A stretch of 64,000 nt of DNA, from assembly GCA_023362775.1 (NCBI GenBank), contig JALMGJ010000006.1, forward strand, positions 2,144,001-2,208,000, written 5' to 3'. This document shows positions 49,001 to 61,000 of the stretch, one piece after another. A program made the translations under genes and the position numbers. The notes under the pieces were generated by a model. That model did not search any database. It was not told the DNA's origin and saw only the letters and a program-made list of their open reading frames with translations. Numbering within the stretch: the stretch's first letter is position 1; the number at the start of each line of letters is the position of its first letter. The stretch is from Charina bottae (taxonomy: Eukaryota > Chordata > Lepidosauria > Squamata > Charinaidae).

Positions 49001-52000
49001 CAAAAATGTAAAGGCCCAGATGTCATTTCTCCTCAGGACCTAAAAGAAGCTGAGTCTCCTTCAGCCAAGCCCAAGACTGGAACCTTTCAGGTTGAGAGAA
49101 TCCTGCCCACAGAGTCACAGTCCCCAAACGTAAGGAATTCAGAAATTCCTCACTCTCAAGAAGCTGGGCCTGAGTGGATAAAATCTCCTTTCCTGAGGGA
49201 AAGAGGGCCCTTATTGGGCCAAGGAATAAGAGAGATGGAATCACCTCAAACCTGGGTAGCTTCACAAGAAAAGCCAGAGTCTTCCGCAACACAGCAACGA
49301 GTTGTGGAGCTGACAAAGGATCCAGGAACGTCTGTTCAGGAACGGAAAGATCGACAGTACTCTTTGCCTTCCAAAAGCAAGTGTCTAGAAACACTTCTTC
49401 ATCCTGAGGAATGTAGAAGCCTGGAACCTCCTCCTCTGCCGGGGAGGGCGTTAGAAATAGAGGCAAAGTCACTTGAGCTAATCAAGTCACAGACTTTTCA
49501 GATGAGCTGCTCAGAGGCAGCTGTTTTGACCCCACCAATAACACAGCAGGAACTCCAGGCTCCTCGCATTCAGGAGAGGCCAGAGTTAGAAATGATCCTG
49601 CCGTCAGAAAAGCCACAGATGGAGCCAGAATCCCAAGGAACACAGAAGCATGGAGCCGCACAGGTGCTTCGTTCAACAGATCTGAGGGAACAGTTGGCCA
49701 CTCAAATCCAGGCTGGAAAGTCCGTTCATACCCAGACTCCGGGTTCTATTTCAGTGCAGCATCTGCTGGAGGAGGAGTCAAAGGAAGTTCGGGCCCTGGA
49801 ACCTCAAGAGCTGAGAGATCTAGAAGTTCTACGAGCCCAGGCAGATCCACAGAATGACAAAATTCCACAAGAGCTGGAGAAGCCAGAAAACGGGCAGCCA
49901 CGTGGAAAGAACATAGGTCCCTTAACCTCACAGCCAGCTCCAGAAATAAGAGCAGAGTGCCTTCAGCATGCAAAATGCAGTAGTCCAGAGACACCTCCTC
50001 TTCTGTGGTGGGTCTTACAGTTAGCTCATCAGGGAATATTACACAGGGAGCTGCAGGCTTCTCCTCAACCTCAGGCATCGAGTTATTATGTACCAGGGAC
50101 ACAAACACGAGAAGGACCACAGACAGAGTCAGAGGCACAAAACCCAAGGAATCAAAACATACCTTTTTCTAAGAAACTGCATAAACTAGAGGCTCCTCAA
50201 CCACAGAAGGAGTCCCTCCAAGATGAAGGAATTAGGACAACAGATGCCCATATTCAGTCCCAGGAACATACAGATCCAAAAACTTCACAGCCTCATGAAA
50301 TTGTTCCTCAGGTAGAGTCCATTCATCCTGAGCTTTCAATCTCACAAGCATTCCAATTTCTGGCCCAGGAGAAAGCAAAACCATTTCACGGTCCCAAGAC
50401 AAGTCCTCAGGCCCTTGAGGTCCATCTGTTGAAGGAGAGAGAGCCTGTCTCAATTGAGGAATCTTCAAAAAGAGATGTCCAGAGCAGAGAAGGATCCCCA
50501 GTGAAGCAAAAGACTCTTATTCCTATGAAGCCCAAGGGTCTGGAGGGTCTGGTACAGGAAGATATGTCCAAGCTATGTAATTCATACAAAGTAATTCACT
50601 CCCATGACCATCAAACTCTGGGTACACTTGGGAACATGGACTCCCTATACCCCTCACCCCCATCGGCACAGGTCCAGGGGTTGAAAACAAGAGATTCAGA
50701 ATCTTGTGGTCTTCTAAATGGATCACATGTTCTTCACCCAAAGGAAATAGCAAATGCTGAGACACTAAAGAGAGTCAAGCAGGATGACTTTCCAATTCTT
50801 GAAGCTTTAAAGGAGCACAGTAAGATCAAAGTTTTCCTGCCCTTGGAAAAAACACTGGGGAAATCAAAGTCTTTTGACTTATGGGAGCTTCAAGTTTTGA
50901 AGACTCAGGAACCACTGAAGAAAGAATCTCTTCAAGCTCAAACAACCAAAGTCTTTCAGATTCAGGAAGACCTCCCAAAGAAACACCAGAAAAAGACAGA
51001 ATCCCAGACCATTCCATCTCAGGAAAAGGGTAACCAGGAGCAGGACACACCACAAGTACTGCAGTCCCATGGATCAGCTTCAGAAAGCGCTTCGGTCCTC
51101 CAGAGTCCATTGAAGCAACCATCAGAACCTCCTGAGATGGAGCCATATTCCTTGCAGACCCAGGAACTCAGAGAAGTGATTATGCTTCAGCCACAGAGCA
51201 CCAAACTCCAAAGAACCATGGACGCCAAGACCCTTTGCCTACAGGGACACCATGAAGCAGAGAGCTGTGAATGTGGGACAGAAGATAAACACTCTGAAAT
51301 GCAAGGAATCCTGCAAATATACCCTCAGTCCTTCCTTGTTCAAGATATCGTACACCCTCAGGCAGATATGTTCAGGAAATCAAAGTCTTTGGAACTGCCA
51401 AAAGCAAATATGGTTCTGCTTCAGGGGTTGAGAAAGCCAGACATTTCCCAGTCTCAAGAAAATGTGAAGGAATGCCCTAGGATCCTTGACAACCAAGCAT
51501 CACCACAGGTGATGAGTAACCCTTTGCAGGAGAAAGAGACTAGAAGTCCTACACAAAAGGAACTGGAGGACTCACAGCCTCAGGGAAAACTTGGCAAAAA
51601 TAAGCCAGCTGCCTTAAATCCGGAGGAAAATAAGGTCCAGCAGCTCAAACGACAGAAAGAAATAGAAGTTCTTCATTCAATTCCCCAGATGGAACATATT
51701 TCTCTGCAGATCCAGGGGAGTCTACAAAACAATCCAGACTATGTGGGATGCAGAGATTTAAACCATTCAGGTGTTCTTCATCCCGTGATACCAGAAACTC
51801 TTGAATTTGTGAAGCATGTGAAATGCCTTACTCAGTTGCCCTTAGCATCTGTAGAGAGAGAGGCTCCATCAGCATGGTGGACTCCGGGAAAATCAAAGTC
51901 TCTTGACCTTAGAGAGCGTCAAGCCCTCTGCCTAGAGTCATTCCTAGGAGAGTTGGACTGTTCTAATCTCCAGAATATCCGTTCAGCCAATATATCTCAG

Positions 52001-55000
52001 CCACAATGGAAATGCAAGACACCAGTGGCCTATTCCACAACCCATCCACTCGAGGAACCTATTTCAAAAGATACCGTTTGCCAGCAATTGCAGGAAGGAC
52101 ATAGTTGTGCCAGCCAGAAAACAGAGCACATGGCGCTGGAAGCTCAACAGTCCCAAGAGCTGCTGAGACATGAGAGAGAAATCACGTCTTTCCAAAAACT
52201 GGAGGATATCCAGATGCTCTGTTCCAAAGAATATAGAGAATTGGAGGCTCTTCGGGTAAATTCCCAGAGTTTGAAGGAGCCTCTTCCTAGCAATCAGTGT
52301 GTGCAGACAGAACCAAAACCTCAAGGACTAAGAAAGCCACACCATCTTAATCACCAGGAAGGAAGGAATCTACAAAGCCTTCCTCTGCTGAGAAACCTGC
52401 TGAGGAGGTCCAAGACATTTGGATATGAGGAACTAACAAGTAGAGTTGATCCTCAGATCCAGTGTGTCCAAAAGGAAGAAAAACCTGGGAAACAGGATAC
52501 CTCGCATGTGGAGAGACAGTTGCTGCAGAGGTTTGAGGGACCAGAGCCATGTAACATCCAGGAGATAAGTAAGCCTGAAGTTCTTCAACATCAGGATATA
52601 GCAAATGTTGAAAGGATTTGGGAATCCACAGGGCAGCCTAACTCCCCAAGGGAAGTTCACAAAATGGAGATGGAGTCCATTAAATCCAAGGTATCTCTGT
52701 ATAGAAACCAGGAACCCCCTCAGGAACAAGGAGAGGTACCATATGTAGTTCCACAGGGCAGTATACCCCAGATTGCCCCACCTCACAACATTCCACAGTT
52801 TGGTATTAAATTTCTTCAGGAACTAGGGAGGTTGCATAATGAATTGAATACCCTCAGACCACAGGAACTGAAGGACGGGAAGGTGCTAGGTTTCAGTCAA
52901 CCACAGCAGCAAATACCAGCTGAACCCCAAATAAATATAGACTCTCAAGTTCTCCAGCACCAGAAACGGAGTACTACGACATCTCCTCAGCCACCAGCGG
53001 GAGGTTTCTCTGAAGCTTATAAGGCGCAGGAAGAGCAGCAGCAGACTCTTCTGTCTCCCCAAAGCCAAGGACCTGACCAGATCCCAGGGGTAAAAAGGGA
53101 GCCAGAGAGAAACATGGGGTCGCCAAAGCAGAAGGCACCACAGATGGTCCAACTGCAAGCAGGCTTGCCAAAGAAATCAACCGTGGTGCCAGGGATGACA
53201 GTCGCTCCTTCCCTTCGACCCCTGGAAACTGTGGAAGCAAACAGCTTGGATCTTCAGGAGTCCCTTAATGTTGAACGGAAGGTGATGGAGAAAGAGCCGG
53301 GGGCCATCGACCCTCAAGAGGACCATCCTTCAAAGATGCAAGGAGCTTTAATGGCCAAGTCAAAATCCCTTGAACCTCAATTATTGTCAAGGACTCAGGA
53401 GTTCCAGCATGAGAGACCAAAAAAGGTAGAAGGTCTCCCTTCCTGGGATAAAGAGATGGTCACTGAGCATACACCTATTTCCCAAGGACCACTCAACTTC
53501 CAGCCCCAAGCAATTTCCTCCCAGAGCCATGAATTTTCCACAAAACAGGAAAAGGGGGATTGGGGCATCCTTTTACCTCAGAATCAGAAGGAAGAGACGG
53601 CCCAGCAAGCCGGCAAACGTTTTCAGGGAAAGCAGGAGATGTTTAAGCTCCCAGAGGGAAGGGACCTAAAATCATGGCAGTCAGGGAAGGAACAGGAACG
53701 GGAGACTCCTCAGCTTCAGTGGATGGAGGGGAAAAAAGCTTTTCGGGAATGGAGAGAGACAGAAACTCTGCCAGCTGATGGAGCTCAACCAAGGAATCTC
53801 TCAGCCTGTGGGAATGGCCTGCTGAACCTGGGAAATCTTGGGCCTGACGCTGAGAGCAGAAGACTGGAGGCCCTTCTACACTGGGAGCAGAAGACCACAG
53901 AGGCCACAGCTATGACTTTGCTTTCTCCCTCCAGCCCTGGAAAGCCCAGCGAGATGATGTGGGAGCCCAGCGCGCTCAACCTGGGCCTTTCCAGAGAGGC
54001 CTCTTTCTGCACGGCCCAACCGTGTGCACCATCTCGGGTAAGGAGATTTACCACTTAGCCGAGATGTGGGCTTTGCACTGCACTGAACAGGGACAGTGGA
54101 TATTGACCTCTATTTCAACTTTAATTTTCAATGTTAAAGAATGAAGGTGGCCTATTGTGGTAAACTGGAGATGAGGACAGAGAAGCTTACAAACTTTTTT
54201 CTGCCTATCAATTGCCCAGAAACCTCTATATATAACATCAGGTATTTCTTGCTCTGTAGATTGATCGTATTGGGACTAGGTTATCTGAAGAAATTTGTTC
54301 ACCGGCTGCCCTGCCCTTAAACTGAGATTGACACTGATGACCCCTGTCAAAAGCCTGCCATTGAGATTGGTGGCATTAATTCATTTTTTATTTTTGTGGT
54401 AGTTTTAAATGTGTAAGTTTTTAACTTTTATATTGTGATTGTAAACCGCCCAAAGTCTACCACGGTAGAGATGGGCGGGGATAAATCCAAATAACAAATA
54501 AATAAATAAATAATGTGCACAAGAGTCGGGGCCTTCTGAGTTGGTGGCACTGTGTCTTTCGACACAGCAGACCAACACTTTGTTGCTACCCCTCTCGCAT
54601 ATAGAGAGACCTTCCAGGCTATCTTTAATTGATACCATGTCAGCATTTCCTGGCCTGAAGTTTTCCAGATGTTGAGCTGCCATTCTCATCCTAGGAGATG
54701 TTGGGAGATATAGTCCCAACACTTTTAGAAGAAGCCGGATTGGGAACATCATAGCATGTCACCGAAATATCTTCTGGGATCTGCTCTGTGAAATTCTATC
54801 AGTTGTCTTCTGTTTCTTTTGGCTGTTGCTTCAGAGGGAAATTGAAATAAGCAAGTTCAAACATTTGAAATAAATAATATAAATGTTAATCAACTTTGAA
54901 TGGGAGGAGTGAGCATCTGTTGTGGTTCTCCAGATGAGGAAGGTTCCTCCTCAGAGGCCCCATTTCTGTATATTGGTGGCTCAGCGGGTTAAACCGCTGA

Positions 55001-58000
55001 GCTGTAGACTGCCGGTCGGAAGGTCGGCAGTTCGAATCCCCGCGCAACGAGGTGAGCTCTCGTTGCTAGCCCCAGCTCCTGTCGACCCAACAGTTCGAAA
55101 GCTTGGCAAGTAGATAAATTGGGTACCACCTTAAGTGGGTAAATTTGCTGGCGTCCTGTCGGGAGTCGGCCACCGAACGGAAGATCTTCAATGGTGGCGG
55201 CGACGACGGATCCCGAAGCAGTAACATCTACAGGACGTCAGCAGCCGGCTCCGACGCAAGGCATCGTGGGACATGTAGTCCAGTAGCCACGGAAGAGTCG
55301 GTTCCCTTACCCCTTCCCTTAGCGTGCGAATTAATGGTTGTAATGTATAAAAATGAAATGTATACATGTATGTAAGCCGCCTAGAGTCCTCTGTTAGGGA
55401 GGGGATAGGTGGGGTATAAATATCAATATAAATAAATAAATAAATATAGGACCAAATCTGGAAGATGGTTTCGGTGCAAAGGTTCATGCTGGTTCGGAAC
55501 AATGGCATACATAAAATGACGTTTGGGGAGGGAAGACATGGGGAATGAATGAATTCCGGGCAAGGGATTCTGCCTCTCCTGGCTACTTGAAATTTGTATG
55601 AAGCCTCACTGGTCACAAGAGGTAGAGAGCACCTCCCACCCCACCCACCCACCCAACGGCCAGACTGACCGCCCCTCCTTTGAGGGTTCGCGCCGACTTG
55701 ATTTTACTTTTGCACCTTCTCAGGAGGACAATGTCCACAGCAGTGTCACCAGTCCCAGGGACTCCCCACCCTTGGAGAAGGCAACTGACTGGCCTCCGCC
55801 AGGTGAACCCAACCAAAAGGCCATCAGCAGCTCTCATGGGTATGCTGCAGAGGAGCGGCTGGTTGCAGAAGGCGTGGATGGGCAGGTAAGCAGCGGATTT
55901 ACTGGGGCTGCCATTAGTCTGATATTTTCCAGAGCTTGAGCTGAGTGGCTCAGTGGAGGGGCTGGGAAGTAGCCCCTGAAGGACCACTCCAGGCTGAAGA
56001 TCTGAGGTTGGACCATGAAAGGCTCTCGCAAGCCCTTCAGAGGTCAGCACATACATAGAACCGTGGAATCACAGACGGAGGGAAGGGACCACAAGGGTCG
56101 TCTAGTCCAGCCCTCTACAAGGTGCAGGAAACCCAATTAAACCAGCACGAGAGGTGGCATCCCAGACTCTTCTTAAACATCTCCAGAGATGGGGAACCCT
56201 CGCCAGCCCCACCTGCTCCAGGATTGAGATGACTACTGTACTGAGGAGTAATTGGGCCGTTTTTTCCTTCCAAAACTACTGTAGGCCTATTTGGCAGCTT
56301 CCATTATACATCTGTCATTGGAATGGGGGGGGCGGGGGGGGGGGCAAAAATAGAACCAGGGCTACCTGAAGGCGCTTTTGAAGCTTCCTCCCTTACTGTG
56401 GAGCAATTTGGCAGGCCTTCCTTGCCCGCCCCCCGCCCCCCCCCATGACCTGATCCACCTGTCCTTCACCCACCAGCTTCGACTCCCCCCACACCCGCCC
56501 AGCCGGGAAAAGGCCTTCGTTTGGCGCTCCCCCCAAGAGAAGAAAGAAGCCCTGCAGCGGCTGGCAGAAACGCAGGCCGAGGGAGCGCGCCGGCACCAGC
56601 GCGATAAGGAGCGTCAGGTCCTGCGGGTGAGCATCCTTCGGGCCACAAGCCCCCGAGACCCGGGAGGCTGCCCGCTCCTTCTCGGGAACCGGGGTGCCCC
56701 TCGCGGACCCGGGAGGCATTTTGCAACGGCTGAAGCCCATGCATGCTCCCCTTCTGAGAATTCTGCCGTTGGGGTCCCCCACATCTGGAGGACCCCCAGA
56801 CAGGGGAAGGCTCCATTCCTCCCTACCTCTTTTGTCCAGCCAGGGAGGAGCCATTTTGCCAGCCCTCTTGACGCCCAAGCGCCATCCGGCAAAGACATGA
56901 CTTTCCATGCATTTCACATCCCCTATTCTTTGCCCAGACACAAATCAGATGACAGTGTGGCCCTGATCCCACATCATGCTTAACTGAGTCGGTAGCAGCC
57001 ACATTAGCACCCCTTGCAACATTTGGATATCCATGATTCATGTTTTGTGGCTCGGAGAGTTAGCTAATCCAGCCCATGTGATTATTGATGGTTCAGGTGT
57101 CAGGGTTCATAGCTGAAACCTGCCATTATGGGTATAGAGGTAGTTTAAGCGTGTGAACTGGAGGGAGGGGGAGCGTGTGCCGAGTGTTGTGGGTTTTGTG
57201 GGCATGCCCCAATAAACACTTCTCGATGCAATTCATTGAAATGCAGATTAAGCTTTACTCAGGATACATGTAAATTGAAGCACTCCTAAAGATCTGAATG
57301 CGGATTCCCGCCGAACATTGCTAACTTAACTCTTCCCCCTGCGCGCCAATTTCGCAGCCACTATGATGTCAATGTCCAGAACTTTCCCTCTCCCTTCCCA
57401 AGCCTCCAGCTCCTGCAGGTGGTTGACCTTGACGCTGCATTCCACAGTCTCCGATGGAAGCCACAACACTCGGCACACGCTCCCCCTCCCTCCAGTTCAC
57501 ACGCTTGAACTACCTCTATACCCATAATGGCCGGCTTCAGCTATGAACCCTGACATCAGGGCATAATTTATTTTATTTATTATTCAAATTTATCCCCATC
57601 TCCCAATTAAGGGACTCTGGGCGGTTTACAGAACAATAATTAAAATCTATATATAATCCAGACAAAGAGTTATTTGGGCAATCCGGGTAGATGTGCTGTA
57701 GAAACCAGCCTGTCATGGTGGAGGGCAAGAGGGAGGCCAATGGGCTTGCCAAGCATGCCAGGGGACCAGGGGGCGGGCAGGCTCTGGTTTACAAAGCCAT
57801 CAGTTGCCCCAGTTAATGCTATCCCACCCCTAAAAATTGCTGAAAGCAACCTGGGGAGAAAGGTCTTCCTTCCTTAATTAAGTTCCAGGAGCGACTGTCC
57901 ATAGCCAAGTGTCGGAGGTCCAAGGCGGATCTTCTGGGACACAGCTCAGCAGACCGATGGCCCCAGGCGTCAGCAGCCTCTGAAGGCCAGGTACGGACCT

Positions 58001-61000
58001 TCCCGCGGGACCAGGTTATTAAGGTAATAGGAATGAACTCCTTGGGGAGAAGGGAGGGAGAGAAGCAGATGTCTTCAGGGCTTTCCAGAAGCCTTTGCAG
58101 CAGGGCGTTTGCTGAAAGCATCTGGGTGTGCTGGGATTGCTAGCATACCCAAGAAATTAATTAACCCCAGGGGTTCCAGAGTTCCTTAGAGGAAGTTGCC
58201 TGCTGTATCTGTGTGATGGCTTCCTTCCTGGCTGCATTACTGGCAGGGTGTTGTTCCATTCACCCTGGAAGGGGGCGTTTCTGTTGCCTCTCTGCATGGA
58301 CCCCTGCTGCGGGCTTCCTGGCTGAAGGCATGACCAGAACAGTGATTCAAGTTCAACTTGAGCTGAGATAAAGATCATAGTACAATCTCTGGATGTGATG
58401 CTTTTTCACCCCCACTAATCTCATAGAGTAATGTTGTGGCAATCAAATGAATATGAGCTCCTTGTAGGAAGACTGTGGTTGTTAAACATTATTTGACCAC
58501 TAGAAGGCTGTGTGCTACCGCTTTCATCCTTAGTGGGAGGCTGAAGTTGGTAGCACACTGCCTCCTGGTGGCCAGGTAATGTGTAACAACCACAGGAAGA
58601 TGTATTGAAATAATTGCCCCCTTCTGGGGCAGGATGGGGGGAGAGAAGTCATGAAACCTCCAACATGAGGCATGATGTAATACCGGCTCTATCACTCTAG
58701 TCCAGTGTTTCTCAACCTTGGCAACTTTAAGCTGTGTGGACTTCAACTCAGGGGCGCGGTAGCTCAGCGGGTTAAACCGCTGATGCTGTAAGACTGCCGA
58801 TCAGCAGGTCGGCAGTTCGAACCTCCGCGTGGCGTGGTGAGCTCTCGTCACTTGCCCCAGCTCCTGGCAACCCAGCAGTTCGAAAGCTAATTGCAAGTAG
58901 ATAAATGGGTACCACCTTACGTGGGAGAATTTGCTGGCGTCCTGTCGGGGGTCGCCTCCGGAGCGGAAACGGAGAAACGGAGACGACGGATCCCGAACAG
59001 CAATATCCAGGACGTCAGCAGCCGACCCTGAAGCAAGGTATTCTGGGACATGTAGTCCAATACTACAAGAGTCGGTTCCCTTACCCCTTCCCTGAGCGCG
59101 CAGTAATAAACATTGTTAATATATGAATGTATAAATATATGAATTGCAAATGTTGTAAGCCGCCTAGAGTCCTCCGATAGGGAGGGGATAGGCGGGGTAT
59201 AAATACGAATAATAAATAAATTAAATAAATAAACTCCCAGAATTCCCCAGCCAGCATGGTTGGCTGGGGAATTCTGGGAGTTGAAGTCCACATAGCTTAA
59301 AGTTGCCAAGGTTGAGAAACACTGGACTAGTCTGACAGCTCATATGAAGGAAGGTGTATACTCTAAACGGATGTCTATTGTAGGAAGACCAAAGATGATC
59401 ATAACCCATTCTAGATGTGAAACGAGTGTCATTGTCTCCAGGAGCTGCTGAACCGTGTTTGTGGGGGATGAGGGGGTTGTGGTCTGGAGGGCACCAGGTT
59501 GCAGAAGGCTGTTCTAGAACCTTCAGCTTAGACCTAAGGAATGGCTCTGTCAAGAAAAGAAAAAAAGTCCCTTGTCAGAACATCCCTAAAAAGGGACCAG
59601 GTCTTCATACAGTAACTTCCCTAAAAGCACCTCCGTTACAGCAGAGAGGCTACTCAACTCTTGAATCCAGAAGCTGAGCAACACTTGCTAAACGAGCACT
59701 TCCTTAAAGCCGCTCGGGTCCTGTCTTTAGCAGCCGGGTGGAACCAGCCGCCGTCCTCCTGCTTTCCAAGACCAGGATGCCCAGTCTTTCCACCTTCAGG
59801 AACAGGTTCTGCACTGACTCCCTGCAGAGAGCGCCACACGGGTGGCAGCGATTTAGCGCGCTGGGGCAGCAGCCCGGGCCAGCTAGGCCAGGCTGCCATC
59901 TGGCAGTGACCTTGGGGGCGTCCTTCCTACATACCCCTATTCTTTGCAGCAGGGGGGGGGGGGCAGAGGCGACTGGCCTGATTCTGGCCTTTCCCTTCTG
60001 GCAGGATGAAGCTGGACAGAAAATGGCCGTGAAGTGCCGTCTGGAGAAGGTCAAGAGAGAACGGACCTACGTCATGCAGTCCAAGAGAGAGAGGTGTGTG
60101 TGTGTGTGTGTGTGTGTGTGTCAGATTCTTTCCTAATTGGATTGACCACTCCCAATGGCTGTGTTCTCATGACACGCAAGATCGGCTAAAGACCTAGTGG
60201 GGTGGAGTCCTTGGTGCTCTCTGAGCCTTGTTGTTTTCTTGCAGACGTTTCATTGCCAGGCTAGGCAACAACTTCAGTGCAAAAAGGGAGTGGGACTTGC
60301 TCTCTGTTTATATACCCTGGCTTGTCCTGCCTGTGTTGGTGGGGGTCTTGTTCTCTCCTTGGTAGTTCCTTGATTGGGCTGTTGTTTGCTGCTTGGCTGA
60401 TTGACCGAGTTAACGTTCTTTGATTAGGGTCTATTGTGCTGTTTGATTGTTCTCTTCAATTGGTACCTAGTGGGTGCATCCATACAACTTGCTAAGCTGG
60501 GTCAGGGTTTTGCTTGCTCGTCTGTGGCTTGGCCTAAGGTGCAAACCCTTCGGCTTAGTGTATGATTCAGCAAACCTTGACATGAGTTAACCCAGGAACC
60601 CAGCGAAGCATGTTGTGTGAACTCGGCCAGGAACGGCTCCGCAGGTGAGGATGCTGGGGCTGTAAGTACGAGGGAAGCTGCGCTGGGTCATCTGGGGCGG
60701 TGCCCATCATCACAAAGCAGATGAGAGGGAGAGGCCTTTGAGAGACCAATCTTCTTTCTCCCCGTTTTCAGAGCTTCACCCTGAACTGTGTGCAGGAAGA
60801 AAGGCTCCTGAGCATGTACAAAGTGTGGCCCACCCACTCAGGGAAAATTTAGGGAGGCTGAGATGCAAAATTCCTGGTTGCAGGTGTCTTCTGGCCAGCT
60901 CCAGCTCCAGTAACGTGTCTTCAACCACCTGGAAGCCATTGGTCCCCCATCTCTCTCTCTCTCCATCCCGCAGGAACACCCTGAAGTTCAAGGAGCTGCT

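Noticed and set aside
46449..53240. Antisense open frames opposite the giant exon
   Set aside because: They are shadows of the coding strand, short relative to it, with no independent start or splice support.
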